NCBI RefSeq assembly: GCF_025152745.1
Contig: NZ_CP104040.1
Coordinates: 3,778,501 to 3,842,500 of the forward strand
Direction of reading: 5' to 3'
Origin: Rhizobium sp. WSM4643
GTDB lineage: Bacteria; Pseudomonadota; Alphaproteobacteria; Rhizobiales; Rhizobiaceae
DNA: 64,000 nt
Shown: positions 24,636 through 34,251 of the stretch, in pieces
How the letters are laid out: each line of letters opens with the position of its first letter
Numbering within the stretch: position 1 is the stretch's first letter
Made by a program: the position numbers and the translations under genes
The notes under the pieces: model-generated
Seen by the model: the letters and a program-made list of their open reading frames with translations, nothing else
What the model was told of the DNA's origin: nothing
The model's database searches: none

Positions 24636-27053
24636 ATGGGCAAGAAGCCGGCAGTGGAGCGCAGGGAAGAGGCAGAGGACCGCATCGCCAAGAATGCGGC
24701 CTTCGACTATGCGCCGCATCCCGATACCGCCGATGAGATGGTCGACAATGACGGCGCCGTCCGCCCCGTCTGGCAAAATTTCCTCTCGCATCTGAGCGCA
24801 ATGCCGGAAAAGGATCTCGCCGAGCGTTTCGCCCGCGCCGATCGCTACCTCCGTGATGCCGGCGTCTTCTATCGCGCCTATGGCAGCAAGGGCACCGGCG
24901 AGCGAGCCTGGCCGATCTCGCATATCCCCGTGCTGATCGACGAACGCGAATGGCAGACGCTGTCGGCGGGCCTCGTCCAGCGCGCCGATCTGCTGGAAGC
25001 GATCATCGCCGATATCTACGGCGACAACCGGCTGGTGGAGGAGGGTTTCCTGCCGCCGGCACTGATCGCCGCCAATCCCGAATTCCAGCGCCCGCTCGCC
25101 GGCATCAAGCCGGCATCCGGCCATTATCTGCATTTCTGCGCCTTCGAAATCGGCCGCGGGCCTGACGGCAACTGGTGGGTGCTGGCCGACAGGACGCAGG
25201 CTCCCTCAGGCGCTGGTTTCGCGCTGGAAAGCCGCGTCGCGACGACCCGTGCCTTCTCGGATATCTATGCCGAAACCCCGGTCCATCGCCTCGCCTCCTT
25301 CTTCGGCGCCTTCCGCGACGCGCTACAGGGTATGAAACATTCGGGCGACGACCGCATCGCCGTACTGACACCCGGCCCCGCCAATGAGACCTACTACGAA
25401 CACGCCTACATCGCCCGCTATCTCGGCTTCATGCTGCTCGAGGGCGAGGATCTGACCGTCGTCAAGGGCCGTGTCATGGTGCGCACCGTCGCCGGCTTGA
25501 AGCCGATCGGCGTGCTCTGGCGCCGTCTCGATTCGGCGTTTGCCGACCCGCTGGAGTTGAACCAAAATTCGCATATCGGCACGCCCGGCCTCGTGGAAGC
25601 GCTGCGCGCCGAAAGCCTCACCATCGTCAATGCGCTCGGCACCGGTATTCTTGAAACCCGGGCGCTTCTCGCCTTCATGCCGACCATCTGTCACCATCTG
25701 CTTGGCGAGGATCTGCATTTGCCCTCGATCGCTACCTGGTGGTGCGGTCAGGAGGAAGAGCGCGAGCACGTGGCAAAAAACATCGAAAAGATGGTCATCG
25801 GCCCTGCCTATTCCCGTGCCCCCTTCTTCGACGATAACGGCGAATCCGTGCTCGGCTCATCGCTGCGCGCGGCTGCCAAGGATTCGATCACCGACTGGCT
25901 GAGTTCGGACGGCCCGAAGCTCGTCGGCCAGGAGGTCGTCACGCTGTCGACCACACCCGCCTGGGTGGACGGCAAGCTCGTGCCGCGGCCGATGTCGCTG
26001 CGCGTCTTCGCCGCGCGCACCGCAAACGGCTGGCAGATCATGCCCGGCGGTTTTGCCCGCATCGGCTCCGGCGCCGATGTCGCGGCGATCGCCATGCAGT
26101 CCGGCGGTGCGGCCGCCGATGTCTGGATCGTCAGTGACAAACCGGTCGAGCGCCACACGCTGCTGCCCGCCGAAGGCAGCTTCACCCGCAACATGCCGGG
26201 CAGCCTGCCGAGTCGGGCGGCCGACAACCTGTTCTGGCTCGGCCGCTACATCGAGCGCGCCGAAGGGGCGCTGCGCATCCTGCGCGCCTGGCATGCACGT
26301 TACGCCGAAGCTGCCGATCCGAGCCAGCCGCTGCTCGCCGATGTCTCCGACTATCTCACGGCCGTCGATATCGATACTGCCGACGCCGTGCCGGAAACGC
26401 TGCTGCGCAACATCGACAGCGCCGTTTATTCGGCCAGCAACATCCGCGACCGTTTCTCGCCGGACGGCTGGCTGGCGCTCAACGATCTCGCCAAGACCGC
26501 CCGCCGCTTCCACGTCACCGTCGCCGCCGGTGACGATGCCAGCCACGCGATGACGATCCTCTTGCGGAAGCTTGCAGGCTTCGCCGGTCTCATGCATGAA
26601 AACATGTACCGCTTCACCGGCTGGCGGTTCCTTTCGCTCGGCCGTTATATCGAACGCGGCCTGCACATGACGCGCCTGCTCGGCCACATGTCGGGCCCGG
26701 AAGCGCCTGACGGCGCGCTCGATATGCTGCTGGAGATCGGCGACAGCGTCATGACCCATCGCCGCCGCTATAACGTCAACACCGCGCGGCTGACCGTCAC
26801 CGACCTCTTGGCGCTCGACCCGCTCAACCCGCGTTCGGTTCTCTTCCAGGTGAACGAGATCCATCACGAGGTCGAACAACTGCCGAATGCCATGATCAAC
26901 GGCCAGATGTCGCCCTTCTACCGCGAGGCGATGCGGCTCCATTCCGGCCTGGCGGTGATGACGCCGGAGGGGATGGGCGTCGAAGTCTATCAGCGACTGG
27001 AACGCGAATTGGAGCAACTCTCCGATCTGCTCGCCCAAACCTATCTCGGGTGA
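24636..27053 (+). CDS. Circularly permuted ATP-grasp protein fused to alpha-E (DUF403) domain
   Basis: Residues about 50-500 of this 805-residue protein form a circularly permuted ATP-grasp domain (formerly DUF404/DUF407). Segments are FYRAYGSKGTGERAWPISHI, VLTPGPANETYYEHAYIARY, MLLEGEDLTVVKGRVMVRT and RRLDSAFADPLELN. From about 520 the alpha-helical alpha-E domain begins with ADNLFWLGRYIERAEGALRI, and it repeats RFLSLGRYIERGLHMTRLL. In many bacteria these are two genes; here they are fused, as in M. tuberculosis Rv2567. ATP-grasp enzymes join carboxylates to amines or thiols, so peptide-bond formation is predicted. TTG at 24633 directly precedes the chosen ATG. Its stop overlaps the next start. 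Confidence 0.9.
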   Translation: MGKKPAVERREEAEDRIAKNAAFDYAPHPDTADEMVDNDGAVRPVWQNFLSHLSAMPEKDLAERFARADRYLRDAGVFYRAYGSKGTGERAWPISHIPVLIDEREWQTLSAGLVQRADLLEAIIADIYGDNRLVEEGFLPPALIAANPEFQRPLAGIKPASGHYLHFCAFEIGRGPDGNWWVLADRTQAPSGAGFALESRVATTRAFSDIYAETPVHRLASFFGAFRDALQGMKHSGDDRIAVLTPGPANETYYEHAYIARYLGFMLLEGEDLTVVKGRVMVRTVAGLKPIGVLWRRLDSAFADPLELNQNSHIGTPGLVEALRAESLTIVNALGTGILETRALLAFMPTICHHLLGEDLHLPSIATWWCGQEEEREHVAKNIEKMVIGPAYSRAPFFDDNGESVLGSSLRAAAKDSITDWLSSDGPKLVGQEVVTLSTTPAWVDGKLVPRPMSLRVFAARTANGWQIMPGGFARIGSGADVAAIAMQSGGAAADVWIVSDKPVERHTLLPAEGSFTRNMPGSLPSRAADNLFWLGRYIERAEGALRILRAWHARYAEAADPSQPLLADVSDYLTAVDIDTADAVPETLLRNIDSAVYSASNIRDRFSPDGWLALNDLAKTARRFHVTVAAGDDASHAMTILLRKLAGFAGLMHENMYRFTGWRFLSLGRYIERGLHMTRLLGHMSGPEAPDGALDMLLEIGDSVMTHRRRYNVNTARLTVTDLLALDPLNPRSVLFQVNEIHHEVEQLPNAMINGQMSPFYREAMRLHSGLAVMTPEGMGVEVYQRLERELEQLSDLLAQTYLG

Positions 27054-27937
27054 CGGCCGTGCTCTACGATCTCTCCCTCCACATGGGTTACAGCTACGAC
27101 GCGCCGGCCTCCGGCGCCCGCCACATCATGCGCCTGATGCCGCTGTCGCTCACCAATCGGCAGCGGCTGATCGCCGGCTCGATCACCATTTCGCCCTCGC
27201 CGGACGAGCAGTCGCATTTCGTCGATTTCTTCCATCACCCCACCACCTCCTTCCTGCTGCGCGCGCCGCACGAGACGCTCGACATTCGCATGCAGGCCCG
27301 GGTGCAGGTGGAAAGCCAGCCGATCGCCGCCGATTTCTCGCCGCTGCTTGCCGACCTGCCGGAGGAGATATCAGGCATGTGGTCGCTGGCGGCGGATTCG
27401 CCGCACCATTTCCTCGGTGACAGCCCGCGCCTCACCGAAGCGCGCGAGATCGCCGACTATGCGCGAAGCTGCGCCACGCCTGATCTGACGGCCATGCAGA
27501 TCGCTCATGCGCTCTGCGCCCGCATCAACAAGGATTTCACCTACGACCCGGAGGCGACGACGGTGGACACCACGCCGCTCGAGGCGTTCAAGCTGAAGCG
27601 CGGCGTCTGCCAGGATTTCACCCATGTGATGATCCAGGCTCTCAGAAGCCTCGGCATTCCGGCCGGCTACGTCTCCGGCTTCCTGCGCACGATCCCGCCA
27701 CCCGGCAAGGAACGGCTGGAAGGGGCGGACGCCATGCATGCCTGGGTGCGCATCTGGTGCGGCGAGACGATCGGCTGGATCGAACTGGACCCGACCAACA
27801 ACATTCCCGCCGGCATGGACCACATCGTCGTCGCCTACGGCCGGGACTACTCCGATGTCGTCCCCGTCATCGGCGTCTTGAAGAGCTATGGCGGCCACCG
27901 CGCCGTCCAGGCGGTCGACGTCATTCCGCTGAAATAA
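27050..27937 (+). CDS. Transglutaminase-like cysteine peptidase family protein
   Basis: This 295-residue stand-alone transglutaminase-like protein has Cys187 in KRGVCQDFTHVM, His230 in DAMHAWVRIWCG and Asp247 in IELDPTNN, an intact triad. The N-terminal LYDLSLHMGYSYDAPASGAR is the bacterial transglutaminase N-domain. The GTG start at 27050 overlaps the stop of the ATP-grasp gene, so the two are translationally coupled. Such proteins may cleave or transfer at isopeptide bonds, possibly on the product of the neighbouring ATP-grasp enzyme. No signal peptide is evident. Confidence 0.9.
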   Translation: MTAVLYDLSLHMGYSYDAPASGARHIMRLMPLSLTNRQRLIAGSITISPSPDEQSHFVDFFHHPTTSFLLRAPHETLDIRMQARVQVESQPIAADFSPLLADLPEEISGMWSLAADSPHHFLGDSPRLTEAREIADYARSCATPDLTAMQIAHALCARINKDFTYDPEATTVDTTPLEAFKLKRGVCQDFTHVMIQALRSLGIPAGYVSGFLRTIPPPGKERLEGADAMHAWVRIWCGETIGWIELDPTNNIPAGMDHIVVAYGRDYSDVVPVIGVLKSYGGHRAVQAVDVIPLK

Positions 27938-28051
27938 TCCCAAAATTGGAAAAATCCGACGATTCGTTAAAATTGTATTGACGCCGTAAGGACGGCGGAA
28001 AGGAGAGCGTGCCCAATATCACCTCGACAGGGCCTCCATACACGGGTGAAC

Positions 28052-29290
28052 ATGATGAGCACCTCCTTTTTGCATCCCTGCCTGCGTCGCATGCTTGGCG
28101 ACCGTGGCGGTAATTTCGGTATAATGACGGCAATTGTACTGCCCGTCCTTTTTGGGGCTGCCGGCATGGCGATCCAGGTGGGCGATATATTGCTCTCGAA
28201 ACAGCAGTTGCAGGAAGCCGCCGATTCGGCCGCGCTGGCAACCGCGACCGCCCTGGCAAACGGCACGATCCAAACCTCGCAGGCCGAAGCCTTTGCGCGG
28301 GATTTCGTGGCGGGGCAGATGGCGAATTACCTGCAAAGCGGAACCGATATCAAGAGCACGACGGCCGTCAATGTCCAGGCAACGACATCGGGCAAATCGA
28401 CATCGTACCAGGTTACGGTTTCGCCGAGTTACGACTTCACGGTCAATCCGCTCATGCAGGCGGTTGGCTTCAAGACGCAGCATCTCTCGACCTCCGGCAC
28501 GACGATCGGCGGTCACTCACAGACCCAGGGCTCCATCTCGATGTATCTCGCTCTCGATAAGTCGGGATCGATGGGAGAGAACACAGCGACTGTCAACGTG
28601 GCTTCGCCAACGGAACCCTACACCTACGACTGCAACCCCCACTTGAACGGAAATGGCACTAAGGTGGTCTACGACAAATGCACCGGCAGTCGCACGAATT
28701 ATTACACCAAAATAGAGGCGCTGAAGCTCGCCGCCGGCAACCTCTTTGGTCAGCTCAATAGCGCCGATCCCAATGCCGAATATGTACGCACAGGCGCGGT
28801 ATCTTACGATATCGTTCAATATCCAGCCAGCAGTCTCGCCTGGGGGACTGCCGGTGTCTCAAGCTATGTCAATGCGCTTCAGGCAAGTGGCGGCACGAAC
28901 TCCAGCGGCGCAATGGCCACAGCCTACTCGTCTTTAACTGCCAAGAACGCGGCCGGGAACGACGCCGAAGACGCCGCCCACAAGCAGAAGAGCGGGCAGG
29001 TGCCCAAAAAATACATCGTCTTCATGACCGACGGCGATAATAATAACGACGCGTCTAACGGCCGCTCATACGACACGCTGACCAAGGCGACATGCGACAC
29101 GGCGAAGTCCAAGGGCATCGAAATCTATACGATTGCCTTCATGGCACCCTCGGGCGGGCAGGCGCTGCTGCATTATTGCGCCTCCGATGACGCGCATTAT
29201 TTCCAGGCGGAAAAGATGGAAGACCTGCTTGCCGCCTTCAAGGCGATCGGAGCGAAGGCTTCCGCGCAGCTGACGCGTCTGACGAACTGA
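28052..29290 (+). CDS. TadG-like pilus-assembly/von Willebrand A domain protein
   Basis: This protein of about 412 residues has a TadE/TadG-type N-terminus: a basic cytoplasmic start, then GNFGIMTAIVLPVLFGAAG as the membrane segment, and KQQLQEAADSAALATATAL. A von Willebrand A domain occupies about residues 165-405, with the metal-site motif ALDKSGSMGEN, later IVFMTDGDNNND, and ending with a cysteine-containing MAPSGGQALLHYCASDD. TadG proteins belong to Flp/Tad pili, yet no other tad gene is in the window. Possible starts are GTG 28046, ATG 28052 and ATG 28055; none has a strong ribosome-binding site. It is probably envelope-exposed. Confidence 0.82.
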   Translation: MMSTSFLHPCLRRMLGDRGGNFGIMTAIVLPVLFGAAGMAIQVGDILLSKQQLQEAADSAALATATALANGTIQTSQAEAFARDFVAGQMANYLQSGTDIKSTTAVNVQATTSGKSTSYQVTVSPSYDFTVNPLMQAVGFKTQHLSTSGTTIGGHSQTQGSISMYLALDKSGSMGENTATVNVASPTEPYTYDCNPHLNGNGTKVVYDKCTGSRTNYYTKIEALKLAAGNLFGQLNSADPNAEYVRTGAVSYDIVQYPASSLAWGTAGVSSYVNALQASGGTNSSGAMATAYSSLTAKNAAGNDAEDAAHKQKSGQVPKKYIVFMTDGDNNNDASNGRSYDTLTKATCDTAKSKGIEIYTIAFMAPSGGQALLHYCASDDAHYFQAEKMEDLLAAFKAIGAKASAQLTRLTN

Positions 29291-29317
29291 CGATCGGTCC
29301 CCTCGAAAAGCCGAACA

Positions 29318-29351
29318 AAAAGCCGCTCCGGAACAAACAGGAGCGGCTTTT
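29318..29351 (+). terminator. Rho-independent terminator after the TadG-like gene
   Basis: AAAAGCCGCTCC (29318-29329) pairs perfectly with GGAGCGGCTTTT (29340-29351) around a 10-base loop; the T-run is part of the arm. It separates the TadG-like gene from the glycogen operon. Confidence 0.88.
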
Positions 29352-29565
29352 CGTTATCGCTATCCCACCCATCTGATCGGGAAAAGCGATTGAAATCAAC
29401 CCCTCGACCCCCGTGAATGTGAAGGTTTCGCAAATTTTTCGTTTGTCCAAATCCTTTGTTGCAAGTGCTTAGTAACGATGCATAAACTGTCGGCTGCGCA
29501 AGCGACAAATTGATTGAATCAGGCATAACATCCTGAAACAAAATTAAAATTGGCGAGACCTGACG

Positions 29566-32028
29566 ATGAACACTGTTTCCAAGCCGATCATCCCCTCCCC
29601 CGCCCCTCGCAGTTCAAGGCCGGAAATTCTCGCTGAAGAAATCATTGAACGTCTGACCTACCGCATCGGCAAGGATGCCAAGGTGGCAAAGCCGCATGAC
29701 TGGCTGACGGCGACGATCCTGGTGGTGCGCGACCGCATCATCGACAGGTGGATGGCGTCCACCCGCGAGGTTTATGCGACCGGCGCCAAGCGCGTCTATT
29801 ATCTTTCACTCGAATTCCTGATCGGCCGCCTGATGCGCGACGCCGTCTCCAACCTTGGCCTGATGGAGGAGGTGCGCGATGCGCTCGCTTCGCTCGGCGT
29901 CGATGTCAACGTCATCGCCGGCCTGGAGCCGGATGCCGCACTCGGCAACGGCGGCCTCGGCCGCCTGGCTGCCTGTTTCATGGAGAGCATGGCGACGGTC
30001 GACGTTCCAGCCTATGGCTACGGCATCCGCTATGTCCACGGGCTCTTTCGCCAGCAGCTGGCCGACGGCTGGCAGGTCGAACTGCCGGAAAATTGGCTCG
30101 CCCATGGCAATCCCTGGGAATTCGAGCGCCGCGAAAGCTCCTATGAAATCGGCTTCGGCGGCGCCGTCGAATTCATCACCACCCATGACGACCAGCCACG
30201 CTACGTCTGGAAACCAGCCGAGCGCGTCATTGCCGCCGCCTTCGATACGCCGGCCGTCGGCTGGCGCGGCAAGCGCGTCAACACGCTGCGCCTCTGGTCG
30301 GCGCAACCGATCGATCCGATCCTGCTCGATGCCTTCAACGCCGGCGACCACATCGGCGCGCTCCGCGAAAGCAACAAGGCCGAAAGCCTGACGCGGGTTC
30401 TCTATCCTGCCGACGCCACCCCGGCCGGCCAAGAGTTGCGCCTACGCCAGGAATTCTTCTTCTCGTCGGCCTCGCTGCAGGACATACTGCGCCGCCATCT
30501 GCAGCAATATGACGACTTCACCTCGCTGCCGGACAAGGTGGCGATCCAGCTGAACGACACTCACCCCGCCGTCTCGGTCGCCGAACTCGTGCGCCTGCTC
30601 TGTGACGTACACGGGATGGATTTCGACCAGGCCTGGGAAATCACCCGCCATACCTTTTCCTACACCAACCACACGCTTCTGCCCGAAGCGCTGGAAAGCT
30701 GGGCGGTGCCGCTGTTCGAGCGCCTGCTGCCGCGTCACATGCAGATTATCTATGCGATCAATGCCAAAATCCTGATCGACGCTCGCAAGGGCAAGAATTT
30801 CTCCGATGCGGAAATCCGCTCGATCTCGCTGATCGATGAAAGTGGCGATCGCCGCGTGCGCATGGGCAACCTCGCTTTTGTCGGCTCGCATTCGATCAAC
30901 GGCGTCTCGGCCCTGCACACCGACCTGATGAAGGTCACGGTCTTCGCCGACCTGCACAAGCTCTATCCCAACCGCATCAACAACAAGACCAACGGCATCA
31001 CGCCGCGCCGCTGGCTGCAGCAGTGCAATCCCGGTCTCACCGGCCTGATCCGCGAAGCGATCGGCGACGAATTCCTCGATGATGCCGAGAAGCTGCGTGC
31101 GCTCGACGCGCATTCCTCCGATCCGGCTTTCCAGCAGAAATTCGCGGCGGTAAAGCGCGCCAACAAGGTGGCGCTCTCCAACCTCGTCGCCAGCCGCATG
31201 GGCGTGAAGCTCGATCCGTCGGCAATGTTCGACATCCAGATCAAGCGCATCCACGAGTACAAGCGCCAACTGCTGAACATCATCGAGGCCGTGGCGCTCT
31301 ACGACCAAATCCGCTCGCATCCCGAGCTCGACTGGGTGCCGCGCGTGAAACTCTTCGCGGGCAAGGCGGCGCCGAGTTACTACAATGCCAAGCTCATCAT
31401 CAAGCTGATCAACGACGTCTCCCGCACGATCAACAACGACCCGTCGGTGCGCGGCCTGCTGAAGATCGTCTTCGTCCCGAACTACAATGTCTCGCTCGCC
31501 GAAGTCATGGTTCCGGCCGCCGACCTTTCCGAGCAGATCTCGACCGCCGGCATGGAAGCATCCGGCACCGGCAACATGAAGTTCGGCCTGAACGGTGCGC
31601 TGACGATCGGCACGCTCGATGGCGCCAATGTCGAGATGCGCGACAATGTCGGCGAGGACAACATCGTCATCTTCGGCCTGAAGGCCGACGAAGTGTCGAA
31701 GGTCCGCAGCGATGGCCACAATCCCCGCGCCATCATCGAAGGATCGCGCGAACTCGCTCAGGCGCTCGCCGCCATCAGCTCCGGCGTCTTCTCGCCCGAT
31801 GACCGCAACCGTTACACGGCGCTGATCGACGGCATCTATTCGCACGATTGGTTCATGGTCGCCGCCGATTTCGACGCCTATGCCCAGGCCCAGCGCGAGG
31901 TCGACCAGATCTGGACCAACCAGTCCGCCTGGTACACCAAGACGATCAACAATACGGCGCGGATGGGCTGGTTCTCTTCCGACCGTACGATCAGGCAATA
32001 TGCAGACGAAATCTGGAGAGCCGGATGA
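29566..32028 (+). CDS. glgP: Glycogen phosphorylase
   Basis: This 820-residue protein is normal length for the family. It releases glucose-1-phosphate from glycogen ends using pyridoxal phosphate. Visible motifs are EFLIGRLMRDAVSNLG near the N-terminus, LGNGGLGRLAACFMES, and the PLP-lysine region EASGTGNMKFGLNGALT followed by GTLDGANVEM. It is the first gene of glgPBCA-pgm-glgX and its stop overlaps the glgB start by 4 bases (ATGA). About 275 bases upstream, beyond the terminator at 29318, hold the operon promoter; no clear hexamers were identified. Confidence 0.96.
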   Translation: MNTVSKPIIPSPAPRSSRPEILAEEIIERLTYRIGKDAKVAKPHDWLTATILVVRDRIIDRWMASTREVYATGAKRVYYLSLEFLIGRLMRDAVSNLGLMEEVRDALASLGVDVNVIAGLEPDAALGNGGLGRLAACFMESMATVDVPAYGYGIRYVHGLFRQQLADGWQVELPENWLAHGNPWEFERRESSYEIGFGGAVEFITTHDDQPRYVWKPAERVIAAAFDTPAVGWRGKRVNTLRLWSAQPIDPILLDAFNAGDHIGALRESNKAESLTRVLYPADATPAGQELRLRQEFFFSSASLQDILRRHLQQYDDFTSLPDKVAIQLNDTHPAVSVAELVRLLCDVHGMDFDQAWEITRHTFSYTNHTLLPEALESWAVPLFERLLPRHMQIIYAINAKILIDARKGKNFSDAEIRSISLIDESGDRRVRMGNLAFVGSHSINGVSALHTDLMKVTVFADLHKLYPNRINNKTNGITPRRWLQQCNPGLTGLIREAIGDEFLDDAEKLRALDAHSSDPAFQQKFAAVKRANKVALSNLVASRMGVKLDPSAMFDIQIKRIHEYKRQLLNIIEAVALYDQIRSHPELDWVPRVKLFAGKAAPSYYNAKLIIKLINDVSRTINNDPSVRGLLKIVFVPNYNVSLAEVMVPAADLSEQISTAGMEASGTGNMKFGLNGALTIGTLDGANVEMRDNVGEDNIVIFGLKADEVSKVRSDGHNPRAIIEGSRELAQALAAISSGVFSPDDRNRYTALIDGIYSHDWFMVAADFDAYAQAQREVDQIWTNQSAWYTKTINNTARMGWFSSDRTIRQYADEIWRAG

Positions 32029-34232
32029 AAACGCCGAAAACCATCCCTGAAGTAAAGCTTTCCTGGGAAATTTCGGCAGATGAAATCACGGCGATCCTTG
32101 CCGGCTCGCATTCCAATCCCTTTGCCGTCCTAGGTGTGCACCAGGCCGGCGACGTTTTCGTCGCCCGGTGCTTCATCCCGGGCGCGGAGGAGGTGACCGC
32201 CATGACGCTCGACGGCGGCGTCATCGGCGAACTGAAACAGCTCCATGCCGACGGCGTCTTCGCCGGCCCGGTTTCCCTTACCAAACTCCAGCCGGTGCGT
32301 TACCGCGCCCGGCGCGGCGATGCCGAATGGGCTGTCACCGATCCCTACAGTTTCGGTCCGGTGCTCGGACCGATGGATGATTATTTCGCCCGCGAAGGCT
32401 CCCATCTGCGGCTGTTCGACAAGATGGGCGCCCACCTTATCAAGCATGACGGCGCCCAAGGCATCCATTTCGCCGTCTGGGCGCCGAATGCGCAGCGCGT
32501 CTCCGTCGTCGGTGATTTCAATAATTGGGACGGCCGTCGCCACGTGATGCGCTTCCGCGCCGACAGCGGCATCTGGGAAATCTTTGCCCCTGATGTACCG
32601 ATCGGCGTTGCCTACAAGTTCGAGATCCGCGGCAAGGACGGCGTATTGCTGCCGCTAAAGGCCGATCCCTTCGCGCGCCGCAGCGAGCTCCGGCCGAAGA
32701 CCGCCTCTATCACCGCCGCCGAGCTGGAGCAGGAGTGGGAAGACGAAGCCCATCTGAAACACTGGCGCGAGACCGACAAGCGCCGGCAGCCGATCTCGAT
32801 CTACGAGGTGCATGCCGCCTCCTGGCAGCGCCGGCAGGACGGCACGATGCTGTCCTGGGACGAGCTCGCCTCCAGCCTCATCCCCTATTGCGCCGACATG
32901 GGCTTCACCCATATCGAATTCCTGCCGATCACCGAGCATCCCTACGATCCCTCCTGGGGTTACCAGACGACCGGCCTTTACGCGCCGACCGCACGTTTCG
33001 GCGAGCCCGAGGGTTTTGCCCGTTTCGTCAACGGCTGCCACAAGGTCGGCATCGGCGTCATCCTCGACTGGGTGCCGGCGCATTTCCCGACCGACGAGCA
33101 CGGCCTCGGCTGGTTCGACGGCACGGCTCTCTACGAGCACGAAGACCCGCGTAAGGGCTTCCATCCCGACTGGAGCACGGCGATCTACAATTTCGGCCGC
33201 ACCGAGGTCGTTTCCTATCTCGTCAACAACGCGCTCTACTGGGCCGAAAAATTCCATCTCGACGGTCTGCGTGTCGATGCCGTCGCCTCGATGCTCTACC
33301 TTGATTATTCCCGCAAGCACGGCGAGTGGATCCCGAACGAATACGGTGGCAACGAGAACCTCGAAGCGGTCCGTTTTCTGCAGGATCTCAACATCCGCAT
33401 CTATGGCAAAAATTCCAACGTGATGACCATCGCCGAGGAATCGACCTCCTGGCCGAAAGTCTCGCAGCCCGTTCATGAAGGCGGCCTCGGCTTTGGCTTC
33501 AAGTGGAACATGGGCTTCATGCACGACACGCTGAGCTACATGAGCCGCGATCCTATCTATCGCGGGCACCATCACAACGAGCTCACCTTCGGCCTGCTCT
33601 ACGCCTATTCGGAAAATTTCGTCCTGCCGCTCTCGCATGACGAGGTTGTCCATGGAAAAGGCTCGCTGATCGCCAAGATGCCGGGCGACGACTGGCAGAA
33701 ATTCGCCAATCTGCGCGCCTACTACGCTTATATGTGGGGCTATCCGGGCAAGAAGCTGCTGTTCATGGGCCAGGAATTCGCCCAATGGAGCGAGTGGAGC
33801 GAAGAGAAGGCACTCGACTGGAACCTGCTTCAGTATCGCATGCACGAGGGCATGCGGCGCCTGGTCCGCGATCTTAATTTCACCTATCGCAGCAAGCCGG
33901 CGCTGCATGCGCGTGACTGCGAGGGCGAAGGTTTCGAATGGCTGGTCGCCGACGACCACCAGAATTCCGTCTTTGCCTGGCTGCGCAAGGCGCCAGGCCA
34001 GAAGCCGGTCGCCGTCATCACCAATTTCACCCCCGTCTACCGCGAGAATTACTCGATCCGCCTGCCGTCCGCAGGGCGCTGGCGGGAAATCCTGAACACC
34101 GATGCCGACATCTACGGCGGCAGCGGCAAGGGCAATGGCGGGCGCGTGCAGGCCGTCGATGCCGGCGGCAACATCACCTGCTCGATTACCTTGCCGCCCT
34201 TGGCGACAATCATGCTTGAACCTGAAAATTAG
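32025..34232 (+). CDS. glgB: 1,4-alpha-glucan branching enzyme
   Basis: This 735-residue GH13 protein has two N-terminal carbohydrate-binding/E-set modules, the second with [20 protein letters not shown], before the catalytic barrel. The nucleophile Asp is about residue 418 in [15 protein letters not shown], the acid Glu about 471 in TIAEESTSW, and the transition-state Asp lies in [11 protein letters not shown]. It makes the alpha-1,6 branches of glycogen. The ATG at 32025 lies inside the glgP stop, with GGAGAG upstream. The frame is open to 31848 within glgP, but only the later start matches GlgB. Confidence 0.95.
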   Translation: MKTPKTIPEVKLSWEISADEITAILAGSHSNPFAVLGVHQAGDVFVARCFIPGAEEVTAMTLDGGVIGELKQLHADGVFAGPVSLTKLQPVRYRARRGDAEWAVTDPYSFGPVLGPMDDYFAREGSHLRLFDKMGAHLIKHDGAQGIHFAVWAPNAQRVSVVGDFNNWDGRRHVMRFRADSGIWEIFAPDVPIGVAYKFEIRGKDGVLLPLKADPFARRSELRPKTASITAAELEQEWEDEAHLKHWRETDKRRQPISIYEVHAASWQRRQDGTMLSWDELASSLIPYCADMGFTHIEFLPITEHPYDPSWGYQTTGLYAPTARFGEPEGFARFVNGCHKVGIGVILDWVPAHFPTDEHGLGWFDGTALYEHEDPRKGFHPDWSTAIYNFGRTEVVSYLVNNALYWAEKFHLDGLRVDAVASMLYLDYSRKHGEWIPNEYGGNENLEAVRFLQDLNIRIYGKNSNVMTIAEESTSWPKVSQPVHEGGLGFGFKWNMGFMHDTLSYMSRDPIYRGHHHNELTFGLLYAYSENFVLPLSHDEVVHGKGSLIAKMPGDDWQKFANLRAYYAYMWGYPGKKLLFMGQEFAQWSEWSEEKALDWNLLQYRMHEGMRRLVRDLNFTYRSKPALHARDCEGEGFEWLVADDHQNSVFAWLRKAPGQKPVAVITNFTPVYRENYSIRLPSAGRWREILNTDADIYGGSGKGNGGRVQAVDAGGNITCSITLPPLATIMLEPEN

Positions 34233-34251
34233 TGACTGGTGGGAGGAGAAA

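Noticed and set aside
29505..29525. TTGAT...AATCA motif as an FNR/FixK box before glgP
   Set aside because: The half-sites are separated by too few bases and one half-site is imperfect, so it does not fit TTGAT-N4-ATCAA.
30442..31998. 518-codon open frame on the minus strand
   Set aside because: Antisense shadow of glgP, with no credible domain and no matching neighbours.
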